Source of the DNA: Bacteroidota bacterium
GTDB taxonomy: Bacteria; Bacteroidota; Bacteroidia; Bacteroidales; P3
DNA: 64,000 nucleotides
Assembly (NCBI GenBank): GCA_023415495.1
Contig: JAEZKK010000007.1
Span: 69,216-133,215, forward strand
Direction: 5' to 3'
Shown here: in pieces, positions 1 to 7,371 of the stretch
Layout: every line of letters begins with the position of its first letter
Position numbering within the stretch: position 1 is the stretch's first letter
Position numbers and translations under genes: made by a program
Notes under the pieces: generated by a model
What the model saw: the letters and a program-made list of their open reading frames with translations, nothing else
The model's database searches: none
Told to the model about the DNA's origin: nothing

Positions 1-365
1 TTCTTTCCATCATCTTTCTTAATCTTAGAATTCAAATTAGCTAATTTTTGTTTGTTAGCTGAAAGGATTTCATTGATGTCTTGAATTTGTGTAGTAATAC
101 GTTGACGAGTATCTTTAGATACTTCTTTTGTATTATCTTTCAATTTGCTAACTGTACCATATTTTGAAGTAACCTCTGAAAGACTTTCTTCAATGGCATT
201 TAATTCTTGGAATAAGGATTCTATTTCACTATCCTTTGCTTGTAAAACAGCTTGGATTGAATCTTGAAGCTTTTGTTGAGTGATAATTTTTTCTTCAAGT
301 TCTTTCTTACCACAAGAAGATACGATTAGTGCAATTACACTAAGAGCTAAGACTAATTTTTTCAT
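1..365 (-). CDS. Coiled-coil lipoprotein (3' end outside window)
   Basis: The reading frame starts at the ATG at 363-365 and stays open to the window edge, so only about 121 N-terminal residues are seen. The N-terminus is a lipoprotein signal: two lysines, a hydrophobic stretch, then VSSC with Cys18 as the likely lipidation site. The rest is rich in E, K, Q, L and S in a heptad-like pattern (roughly residues 20-120), so a long coiled coil anchored in a membrane is likely. It is divergent from the thiamine operon. No family is recognised and no function is assigned. Confidence 0.8.
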   Translation of the reverse strand, partial: MKKLVLALSVIALIVSSCGKKELEEKIITQQKLQDSIQAVLQAKDSEIESLFQELNAIEESLSEVTSKYGTVSKLKDNTKEVSKDTRQRITTQIQDINEILSANKQKLANLNSKIKKDDGK

Positions 366-467
366 TTTTCTTTGTATTTAATTTAAATATTTATTTTCTG
401 GCATATAGATTAAACTATAAAAAAGCAAAAAAGTTTCATTTTTATCCTTTTAATAGAATAAAATTTC

Positions 468-475
468 TATCTTTG
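468..475 (+). promoter_or_regulatory. Promoter -7 box of the thiamine operon
   Basis: TATCTTTG matches the Bacteroidota -7 consensus TAnnTTTG. It lies about 58 bases before the riboswitch core and about 190 bases before thiD, so it would produce an mRNA that carries the whole TPP aptamer. The -33 region is T-rich without a clear TTTG. Confidence 0.65.
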
Positions 476-529
476 CATTGAATAAACGCATAGGTATAAT
501 TATTATTGCAGTTTATATTAATTTTTTTA

Positions 530-612
530 TTTGGGGTGCTTACTTTTTTTAAGTTAGCTGAGATTACACCCTTTGACAATTCAGGTAATGCTGAATATGG
601 AAAGAGAAAGTC
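530..612 (+). ncRNA. TPP riboswitch (THI element)
   Basis: The leader contains the conserved pieces of the thiamine pyrophosphate aptamer in order: GGGGTGC at 533-539, GCTGAGA at 558-564, ACACCC at 566-571, then a short stem (TTCAG / CTGAA) enclosing GTAATG at 580-594, and ATGGAAA. It sits directly upstream of thiD and the thiamine operon, the expected position for feedback by TPP. The usual CCTGAT block after TTTGA is shortened or altered here, so the second ligand-binding arm is a variant. About 50 bases separate it from the thiD start, which could contain the expression platform. Confidence 0.92.
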
Positions 613-663
613 TTAATTCGAAAGTTTACCCTGAACTTTTTTACTGATTTAAAAATCATTGAA

Positions 664-1509
664 ATGAAGACTGATGTGAAAACTTATAAATTTGCACTAA
701 CCATTGCAGGCTCTGATTCTGGAGGATGTGCAGGTATCCAAGCAGATATTAAAACCTTTAGCTCCTTAGGCGTTTTTGCAACTTCAGCAATTACTGCAAT
801 TACAGCTCAAAATACACAAAGGGTTAAAAGTATTCAACCAATTTCTCCTGAAATATTACGTGATCAAATAACATCTGTATTAGAGGATTTTGATATTGGG
901 GCTATAAAAACAGGAATGCTTTTCAATGATGAAAACATGAAAATCATCTTTGAAACATATAGGGATAATATCCCTATGGTTGTTGACCCTGTGATGATTG
1001 CAACTTCGGGAAGCAATTTAATTCAAGAAAAAAGTATTTTTTCAATTAAGAAATACCTCTACCCTATTGCAAGGGTTCTTACACCTAACCTTGACGAAGC
1101 ATCTTATTTATTAGGAAAGAAACTCAATACAATAGAAGATATTGAACTTGCGTGTAAGGAGTTTGTTAATTCTCATGGGCTTTATTCTGTATTAATTAAG
1201 GGTGGACATTTAAAAGATAGTAGCAATAAGTCTATTGATTTTTTCTACTCTAAGGAAAATAATAAGATACTAAGATTTGAAAGCGAAATGATTAATACCA
1301 ATAATACTCATGGAACAGGTTGCACCCTAAGCTCTGCAATAGCTGCTTACCTGTGCCTTGGATATGATTTGGTGGATAGTATTGCAAATGCAAAGAATTA
1401 TATTACAAAAGCAATAGAAAATTCAGCAGGCATATATATAGGTAAGGGAGAAGGGGGAGTAAACCATTTCCATGATCCTAAGAAATTAGTAATTTGCGAT
1501 AAAAAATAA
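664..1509 (+). CDS. thiD: Hydroxymethylpyrimidine (phosphate) kinase ThiD
   Basis: 281 residues, the usual length of ThiD. It phosphorylates HMP and HMP-phosphate to HMP-PP in the cytoplasm, the pyrimidine half of thiamine. Ribokinase-family motifs are visible: AGSDSGGCAG near residues 15-24, VVDPVM near 105, and the anion-hole/catalytic HGTGC at 216-220 with Cys220. It is the first gene after the TPP riboswitch, with 13 bases between its stop and thiS, so it is regulated by TPP. No truncation or odd residue is seen. Confidence 0.96.
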   Translation: MKTDVKTYKFALTIAGSDSGGCAGIQADIKTFSSLGVFATSAITAITAQNTQRVKSIQPISPEILRDQITSVLEDFDIGAIKTGMLFNDENMKIIFETYRDNIPMVVDPVMIATSGSNLIQEKSIFSIKKYLYPIARVLTPNLDEASYLLGKKLNTIEDIELACKEFVNSHGLYSVLIKGGHLKDSSNKSIDFFYSKENNKILRFESEMINTNNTHGTGCTLSSAIAAYLCLGYDLVDSIANAKNYITKAIENSAGIYIGKGEGGVNHFHDPKKLVICDKK

Positions 1510-1522
1510 CACATATTTAAAA

Positions 1523-1726
1523 ATGAAAATCAAATTAAATAATAAGGATAAGATATTACCAGATAATATATCATTAGAGAAATTAGTTTCAATTCTTGGG
1601 TATAACGACAGCTCTTCTTTTGCAATAGCACTTAACGAAGATGTTATTTCTAAGGATGAATGGAAAGAAACAAAGCTTAACGAGGGAGATAATGTATTAA
1701 TAATTCAAGCAACATGTGGAGGTTAA
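1523..1726 (+). CDS. thiS: Sulfur carrier protein ThiS
   Basis: 67 residues, ubiquitin-like, ending in the required C-terminal Gly-Gly (residues 66-67). ThiS is adenylylated and thiocarboxylated at this tail and gives sulfur to ThiG for thiazole formation. Its 3' end overlaps the next gene by 13 bases, suggesting translational coupling inside the thiamine operon. Confidence 0.93.
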   Translation: MKIKLNNKDKILPDNISLEKLVSILGYNDSSSFAIALNEDVISKDEWKETKLNEGDNVLIIQATCGG

Positions 1727-2250
1727 TAGGCATTACGCCAGAAAGTTTAGTTGCAAATGAACATTCCAGAATAATTGAATTCTTAAATGGTCAAATTGAT
1801 TATTTCCATATTAGGAAACCTCAATTTTCGGAAGAAGAAATGATAGAGTATATTAAGAAATTTCCAATAGAAATAAGAGAAAAACTAAGCCTTCATGATT
1901 ATCATAATCTTGCTTTTGAATTTGGAATTGGAGGGATTCATTTAAATTCAAGAAATAGGGTTATGAATAGAGATTTTATCAAAAAAAGGATTTCTTGTTC
2001 TTGTCATAGTCTTGATGAAATAAAAAATAAAATAAAGTTTTGCGATTATCTTTTCCTAAGTCCTATTTATAATAGTATTAGTAAAAAAGGGCATAAAAGC
2101 CAATTTGAAATCCAAGATTTAAAGAAATCTAATCTTATAAATGATAAAATAATTGCATTGGGAGGCGTTACCATTGAGAAGTTTGAAGAATTAAAAGAAA
2201 TTGGGTTTGGAGGAGCAGCAATGCTCGGTAAACTATGGAAAAATAAATAA
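1714..2250 (+). CDS. TenI/ThiE-like protein
   Basis: 178 residues, shorter than a normal ThiE. It has the TIM-barrel signatures of the thiamine-phosphate synthase/TenI family: FHIRKP (31-36), GGIHL (73-77) and IIALGGV (146-152). Because a full ThiE follows 10 bases later, this copy is probably a TenI-type thiazole tautomerase or a degenerate second synthase. Against a classical TenI, the position where the catalytic histidine of Bacillus TenI lies reads SPIY; against a classical ThiE, the GVHLGxED pyrophosphate loop reads GIHLNSRN. Its exact activity is therefore open. The start ATG lies inside thiS. Confidence 0.75.
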   Translation: MWRLIGITPESLVANEHSRIIEFLNGQIDYFHIRKPQFSEEEMIEYIKKFPIEIREKLSLHDYHNLAFEFGIGGIHLNSRNRVMNRDFIKKRISCSCHSLDEIKNKIKFCDYLFLSPIYNSISKKGHKSQFEIQDLKKSNLINDKIIALGGVTIEKFEELKEIGFGGAAMLGKLWKNK

Positions 2251-2259
2251 CCACTAACA

Positions 2260-2886
2260 ATGAAATTAGAAAAAGTTCAATTTATCACTCATTCAAATTC
2301 TAATATAGATTATTTCCAATCAGCAGTTTTAGCTCTTAAAGGAGGGTTGAGATTTATCCAACTTAGGATGAAAGACTCTAATAGAGAGGAATTAATCTCT
2401 ACTGGAAAAAGAATTAAAGAGGAATGTGATAAGTATAATTCTCTTTTTATATTAGACGACCATGTGGAATTGGTTAATGAAATTGGAGCTAATGGAGTGC
2501 ATCTTGGGAAGGAAGATATGCCAATCAAGGAAGCGAGAAAGATTTTGGGAAAGGATAAGATAATTGGAGGCACAGCAAATAATTTTGAAGATATAGTTAA
2601 ACACTATAAAGATGGTGCTGATTACATAGGCTTAGGTCCGCTTCGTTATACTAATACAAAGAAAAAGCTAAGTCCTGTTTTAGGATTTGAAGGTTACAGA
2701 GAGATTATTGAGAAATGCAAAACCCAAGGTATAGATATTCCTATATACGCAATTGGGGGAATTAGAATAGAGGATTTAGAGGAGCTAAAACAAATTGGAA
2801 TATTTGGGATAGCTATTAGCTCATTAATCTTGGAAAGCAAAAATTCGGAAACAACAATAAATGAGATAAATAAAATTATTAAGTAA
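2260..2886 (+). CDS. thiE: Thiamine-phosphate synthase ThiE
   Basis: 208 residues, normal length. It joins HMP-PP with thiazole phosphate to make thiamine phosphate. Family motifs are intact: QLRMKD (34-39) for pyrophosphate binding, GVHLGKEDM (79-87), GLGPLR near 124-129, and IYAIGGI (162-168) for the phosphate loop. It is the fourth gene of the riboswitch-controlled operon, 9 bases after the TenI-like gene and 17 before thiG. Confidence 0.94.
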   Translation: MKLEKVQFITHSNSNIDYFQSAVLALKGGLRFIQLRMKDSNREELISTGKRIKEECDKYNSLFILDDHVELVNEIGANGVHLGKEDMPIKEARKILGKDKIIGGTANNFEDIVKHYKDGADYIGLGPLRYTNTKKKLSPVLGFEGYREIIEKCKTQGIDIPIYAIGGIRIEDLEELKQIGIFGIAISSLILESKNSETTINEINKIIK

Positions 2887-2903
2887 TTTAAAAAACACAA
2901 TAT

Positions 2904-3674
2904 ATGCAAAAACTAAAAATAGCAGGCAGGGAATTTGATTCAAGACTCTTTTTGGGTACTGGAAAATTTCCTTCAAACCAAATTATGGGCGAAGCAATTA
3001 AATCGTCCTGTACTCAAATGGTTACTACTGCAATGAAAAGAGTAGATATTGAGCATAGCCATGAGGATGATATGCTTAAATTCATTCCTAAAGATATAGT
3101 TCTTCTACCTAATACCTCTGGAGTAAGAAATGCAAAAGAAGCTGTGTTTGCAGCAAAGATTGCAAGAGAAGCTCTTGGGACTAATTGGTTGAAATTAGAA
3201 ATTCACCCAGATCCAAAATATCTTCTACCCGACCCTATCGAAACTCTTAAAGCTACTGAAGAATTAGCAAAACTTGGGTTTATAGTTCTTCCTTATATCC
3301 AAGCTGACCCTGTGCTTTGTAAGCTATTAGAAGAAGCTGGAGCTGCAACAGTTATGCCATTAGGTGCTCCAATTGGGACAAACAAAGGATTAAAAACAAA
3401 AGAACTATTAGAGATAATTATAGAACAATCAAATGTTCCTGTAATTATTGATGCTGGTATTGGAGCTCCATCTCATGCAGCAGAGGCAATGGAAATGGGA
3501 GCTGATGCAGTTTTGGTAAACACTGCTATTGCAATTGCAAATAACCCTATTGAAATGGCAAGAGCTTTTGCACTAAGCGTACAGGCTGGTAGAATGGCTT
3601 ACGAGGCAGGACTTGGAAAAATATCAAATAGTGCAGAGGCTTCATCCCCACTAACCTCATTTTTAGATTTATAA
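2904..3674 (+). CDS. thiG: Thiazole synthase ThiG
   Basis: 256 residues, normal length. ThiG condenses 1-deoxyxylulose 5-phosphate, dehydroglycine and ThiS thiocarboxylate into the thiazole ring. Family signatures are clear: FLGTGKF (16-22), the Schiff-base lysine in WLKLEI (Lys97), VMPLGAPIG and DAGIGAPSHAAEAMEMGADAV-type phosphate-binding segments. It is followed 21 bases later by thiC. The imine donor is expected from ThiH downstream, which fits an anaerobic tyrosine-cleaving route. Confidence 0.96.
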   Translation: MQKLKIAGREFDSRLFLGTGKFPSNQIMGEAIKSSCTQMVTTAMKRVDIEHSHEDDMLKFIPKDIVLLPNTSGVRNAKEAVFAAKIAREALGTNWLKLEIHPDPKYLLPDPIETLKATEELAKLGFIVLPYIQADPVLCKLLEEAGAATVMPLGAPIGTNKGLKTKELLEIIIEQSNVPVIIDAGIGAPSHAAEAMEMGADAVLVNTAIAIANNPIEMARAFALSVQAGRMAYEAGLGKISNSAEASSPLTSFLDL

Positions 3675-3695
3675 ATTAAACAACATTAAAAGAAT

Positions 3696-5387
3696 ATGAA
3701 TAATAATCATGATATATGCAATGCATTCGATGCATCTGAAAAAGTTTATGCAGAAGGTAAAATCCATCCAATCAAGGTTGGGATGAGAAAAGTAAGTTTA
3801 ACAGATACAATTATTGAAGGGAAAGCAATAAAGAATGGAGATGTTCTACTTTACGACACAAGTGGATTCTATACTGACCCTAATATTAAGATAGATATTA
3901 AAAAAGGTCTTCCTCGTTTTAGAGAGGAGTGGTTAAAGAATAGAAAAGACATAGAAAAACTAACTGAATACACTTCAAAATATAGCAATCTAAGACTTGA
4001 GGATGAGAGTTTAAAAGGACTTCGTTTTGGCATAGACCATCTACCTTATGTTGCTAAAAAAGGAGAAGAAATTACTCAAATGGCATTAGCTAAGAAAGGT
4101 ATAATTACACCAGAAATGGAATATGTTGCTATTCGTGAAAACCAATTAATCGAAGAAAGCGGATTAGAAACCTATATTACTCCAGAATTTGTAAGAGAAG
4201 AGGTTGCATCTGGTAGAGCAGTTATTCCTGCAAACCCTAACCATCCAGAAGCTGAACCAATGATTATTGGTAGTAAGTTTTTGGTTAAGATAAATACTAA
4301 TATTGGTAATTCTGCTTTAAGTTCTGATATTGATAAAGAGGTTGAGAAAGCAGTTTGGTCATGTCGTTGGGGAGGAGACACTTTAATGGATTTATCTACT
4401 GGCTCAAATATTCACGAAACAAGAGAATGGATTATAAGAAATTGTCCTGTTCCAATGGGTACTGTTCCTATTTATCAAGCATTAGAGAAGGTTAATGGAA
4501 TGGCTGAAACTCTTACTTGGGAAATATATAAAGATACTTTGATTGAACAATGTGAACAAGGTGTGGATTATTTCACTATTCATGCTGGTCTTTTGAGGGA
4601 ACATTTACCTATGGTTGCTAAGCGTTTAACTGGTATTGTTTCAAGAGGTGGCTCTATTATGGCTAAATGGATGAAAGCTAACAATCAAGAGAATTTCCTT
4701 TATACTCACTTTGAAGATATTTGCAAGATTTTGGCTCAATATGATGTTGCAGTTAGCTTAGGTGATGGTCTTCGTCCTGGTAGTATTTATGATGCTAATG
4801 ATGAGGCTCAGTTTGGAGAATTAGAAGCATTAGGCGAATTAACCAAGATTGCTTGGAGTCATAATGTTCAAGTTATTATTGAAGGTCCTGGTCATGTTCC
4901 TATGCATAAGATTAAAGAGAATATGGAAAAACAAGTTACTGCTTGTCATGGAGCTCCTTTCTATACCTTAGGACCTCTTACAACTGATATTGCTCCTGGT
5001 TATGATCATATAACTTCTGCAATAGGGGCTGCTCAAATTGGCTGGTATGGTACTGCTATGCTTTGTTATGTTACACCTAAAGAACATCTTGGTTTACCTA
5101 ATAAAGAAGATGTAAGGAATGGTATTATGGCATATAAAATTGCGGCTCATGCTGCTGATATTGCTAAGGGACATCCATCTGCTATGGTTAGGGACAATGC
5201 TATGAGCAAGGCGAGATTTGAGTTCCGTTGGAAAGACCAGTTTAATCTTTCTATCGACCCTGACCGTGCAAGAGAATACTATGGAGCTGAAAAGGTTCAT
5301 GGAACTCCTTTCTGCACAATGTGTGGTCCTAATTTCTGTGCTATGAGGATTTCAAGAGAGGTTTCTGATAAAGGTAAAATTGAGTAA
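3696..5387 (+). CDS. thiC: Phosphomethylpyrimidine synthase ThiC
   Basis: 563 residues. ThiC is a radical SAM enzyme that rearranges aminoimidazole ribotide to HMP-phosphate. The C-terminal cluster motif CTMCGPNFC is present (Cys540, 543, 548), as are the core family segments WGGDTLMDLSTG and GPGHVPMHKI. The length fits bacterial ThiC without the N-terminal extension of larger forms. Its last codons are followed directly by thiH, so the two are probably translationally coupled. Confidence 0.97.
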   Translation: MNNNHDICNAFDASEKVYAEGKIHPIKVGMRKVSLTDTIIEGKAIKNGDVLLYDTSGFYTDPNIKIDIKKGLPRFREEWLKNRKDIEKLTEYTSKYSNLRLEDESLKGLRFGIDHLPYVAKKGEEITQMALAKKGIITPEMEYVAIRENQLIEESGLETYITPEFVREEVASGRAVIPANPNHPEAEPMIIGSKFLVKINTNIGNSALSSDIDKEVEKAVWSCRWGGDTLMDLSTGSNIHETREWIIRNCPVPMGTVPIYQALEKVNGMAETLTWEIYKDTLIEQCEQGVDYFTIHAGLLREHLPMVAKRLTGIVSRGGSIMAKWMKANNQENFLYTHFEDICKILAQYDVAVSLGDGLRPGSIYDANDEAQFGELEALGELTKIAWSHNVQVIIEGPGHVPMHKIKENMEKQVTACHGAPFYTLGPLTTDIAPGYDHITSAIGAAQIGWYGTAMLCYVTPKEHLGLPNKEDVRNGIMAYKIAAHAADIAKGHPSAMVRDNAMSKARFEFRWKDQFNLSIDPDRAREYYGAEKVHGTPFCTMCGPNFCAMRISREVSDKGKIE

Positions 5388-5388
5388 A

Positions 5389-6501
5389 ATGGAAAGTTTT
5401 TATGATACAATAAAAGATTTAGATTGGGAAGAGATTAGAGATAGTATTTATTCAAAAACAAAGCTTGATGTTGAAAAAGCTTTAAATGCTAAAAATCCTT
5501 CAATTGAAGACTTTAAAGCTTTGGTATCTCCCGCTGCTAAGGATTATTTAGAACCTATGGCAAGAATGAGCAGAGATATTACTCAAAGACGTTTTGGAAA
5601 GATTATTCAATTCTATGTCCCTTTATATCTTTCTAACGAATGTTCTAATCACTGTATTTATTGCGGGTTTAATCATAATAACCCTATTGAAAGAAAAACT
5701 CTTACTGATGATGAGTTGATAGAAGAGATTAAGGCTATTAAAGCAATGAATATGGATAACGTATTATTGCTTACTGGCGAACATCCTTCTAATGTTGGGG
5801 TTGATTATATAGAAAATGCTGTTAAGCTTTGTAGACCATATTTCTCCACAATTAATCTTGAAGTATTCCCAATGAAAGAGGATGAATATGCAAGACTAAT
5901 ACAGGCAGGTATAAATTCGGTATATGTATACCAAGAAACATATCACGAGAAAATGTATAAGCACTATCATCCAAAAGGGATGAAAAGCAATTATCAATAC
6001 AGATTAGAAACACCCGAAAGATTAGCAAGAGCAGGAATACACAGAGTAGGTTTTGGGGCATTGATAGGACTCGAAGATTGGAGGGTAGAAATGGTATTTA
6101 TGGCAATGCATCTAAGATATATGACCAAGAACTATTGGAGAACTAAATATGCAGTAGCATTCCCGAGAATACGCCCAGCAGAAGGAGGATATAAACCAAA
6201 CTTTATAATGAGCGATAAAGAATATGCACAAACTATTTGGGCTTACCGTTTATTTGATAACGATATAGACATATCAATGACAACACGTGAAAGCAAAGAA
6301 TTTAGAAGCAATTTTGTATCACTTGGAATAACCTCAATGAGTGCAGGAAGCAAAACAGAACCAGGAGGATATTCAAAACCAAATATAGAATTAGAACAAT
6401 TTCATATCAATGATAACCGTAGCGAAAAAGAAATGGAAGAAATGGTAAAAAAACAAGGATATGAAGTAATTTATAAGGATTGGGATAGAATTTTAAATTA
6501 A
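5389..6501 (+). CDS. thiH: 2-iminoacetate synthase ThiH
   Basis: 370 residues from the ATG at 5389. The frame could also open at TTG 5380, which overlaps the thiC end, but the ATG one base after the thiC stop is the better start. ThiH cleaves tyrosine to dehydroglycine for the thiazole ring. The radical SAM CxxxCxxC motif is CSNHCIYC at about residues 85-92, followed by the ThiH/biotin-and-thiamine-synthesis-associated C-terminal region. Presence of ThiH rather than the oxygen-dependent glycine oxidase ThiO fits an anaerobic or microaerobic lifestyle. Confidence 0.95.
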   Translation: MESFYDTIKDLDWEEIRDSIYSKTKLDVEKALNAKNPSIEDFKALVSPAAKDYLEPMARMSRDITQRRFGKIIQFYVPLYLSNECSNHCIYCGFNHNNPIERKTLTDDELIEEIKAIKAMNMDNVLLLTGEHPSNVGVDYIENAVKLCRPYFSTINLEVFPMKEDEYARLIQAGINSVYVYQETYHEKMYKHYHPKGMKSNYQYRLETPERLARAGIHRVGFGALIGLEDWRVEMVFMAMHLRYMTKNYWRTKYAVAFPRIRPAEGGYKPNFIMSDKEYAQTIWAYRLFDNDIDISMTTRESKEFRSNFVSLGITSMSAGSKTEPGGYSKPNIELEQFHINDNRSEKEMEEMVKKQGYEVIYKDWDRILN

Positions 6502-6541
6502 TTGTAAATTGTAATTTTTAAATTGTAAATTAATACCATTC
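6500..6541 (+). repeat. Two 21-bp tandem units (AATTGTAAATT)
   Basis: AATTGTAAATT occurs at 6500 and again at 6521, a 21-bp spacing, beginning at the thiH stop codon. It is the smallest example of the 21-23 bp periodic arrays that fill intergenic gaps elsewhere in this window, and because it is only two AT-rich units it could be chance. Confidence 0.4.
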
Positions 6542-6550
6542 CAACAGTAC

Positions 6551-6571
6551 GGGCAGGGTTCGCCTCTGCCC
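6551..6571. repeat. GC-rich hairpin between thiH and the ThiF-like gene
   Basis: GGGCAGGG..CTCTGCCC forms a stem of about 8 pairs with a TTCGC loop, very GC-rich against an AT-rich background. It is followed by TTATATATAA rather than a U-run, so it is a weak terminator candidate. Motifs of the type GGGGCGAACC/GGTTCGCC are common dispersed palindromes in many bacteria. It may partly separate the ThiF-like gene from the operon. Confidence 0.5.
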
Positions 6572-6596
6572 TTATATATAATAGAATAAAAAAAGA

Positions 6597-7370
6597 ATGC
6601 TTACACAAGAAGAAATAGAAAGATATAATAGGCAGATTATTTTGCCTGATTTTGGTATTGAGGCTCAGGAGAAATTAAAAAATGCTTCGGTTTTGATTAT
6701 TGGTGTAGGGGGATTGGGTTCTGTTAGCTCTACTTATATTGTTGCTTCTGGTGTTGGTAAGCTTGGACTTGTGGATATTGATACTGTTTCTGTTTCTAAT
6801 CTCCAACGTCAGGTGCTATATCGAGAAGATGAATTGGGATTATCTAAGACAGAAAAAGCAAAGGAAACCCTAAGTAGATTAAATTCAAATGTTGAGATAA
6901 AGACCTACCCTTGTTTCTTAAATGAAGAAAATGCAATATCTATAATTAAAAACTATGATGTAATAATTGATGGAACGGATAATTTCAAGACAAGATATTT
7001 AATTAATGATGTTTGTGTTGGATTAGGAAAACCATATATTTATGCATCAATTGGAAATTATAATGGCAGTGTATCGGTTTTTAATCTAAATGAAAACTCA
7101 TGCAATTACAGAGACCTATTCCCAGATTATAATACCCTTAAAAACAAAGAAAACACAAATAAAGGAGTAATGGGTGTATTACCCTCAATTGCAGCATCAA
7201 TACAAACCAATGAAGCTATAAAGATAATAACAAATACTGGAGATATTTTAAATAATAAAATCCTAAGTTTCAATATTCTTAATAATGAATTCAACACTTT
7301 GAAATTAAAACCAAACCCAGTTAGAAGAGAGGAAAGCGTTTGTAGATTTTTGGGGTTGAGGGAGAATTAA
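6597..7370 (+). CDS. ThiF/MoeB-like E1-type adenylyltransferase
   Basis: 257 residues with the ThiF/HesA/MoeB Rossmann ATP-binding fold: IIGVGGLGS at 34-42, DIDTVSVSNLQRQ near 60-72, and IDGTDNF at 124-130. In this context its likely role is adenylylation of the ThiS C-terminus before sulfur transfer. The two CxxC zinc knuckles usual in MoeB and ThiF are missing: the first is CNYR near residue 170 and no paired cysteines follow. It is separated from thiH by 95 bases with a hairpin, so it may have its own control. Its stop is one base from the stop of the convergent BatA-like gene. Confidence 0.85.
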   Translation: MLTQEEIERYNRQIILPDFGIEAQEKLKNASVLIIGVGGLGSVSSTYIVASGVGKLGLVDIDTVSVSNLQRQVLYREDELGLSKTEKAKETLSRLNSNVEIKTYPCFLNEENAISIIKNYDVIIDGTDNFKTRYLINDVCVGLGKPYIYASIGNYNGSVSVFNLNENSCNYRDLFPDYNTLKNKENTNKGVMGVLPSIAASIQTNEAIKIITNTGDILNNKILSFNILNNEFNTLKLKPNPVRREESVCRFLGLREN

Positions 7371-7371
7371 A

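Noticed and set aside
2310..2909. Minus-strand frames inside thiE
   Set aside because: They are shadows of a fully conserved gene on the plus strand and lack start context.
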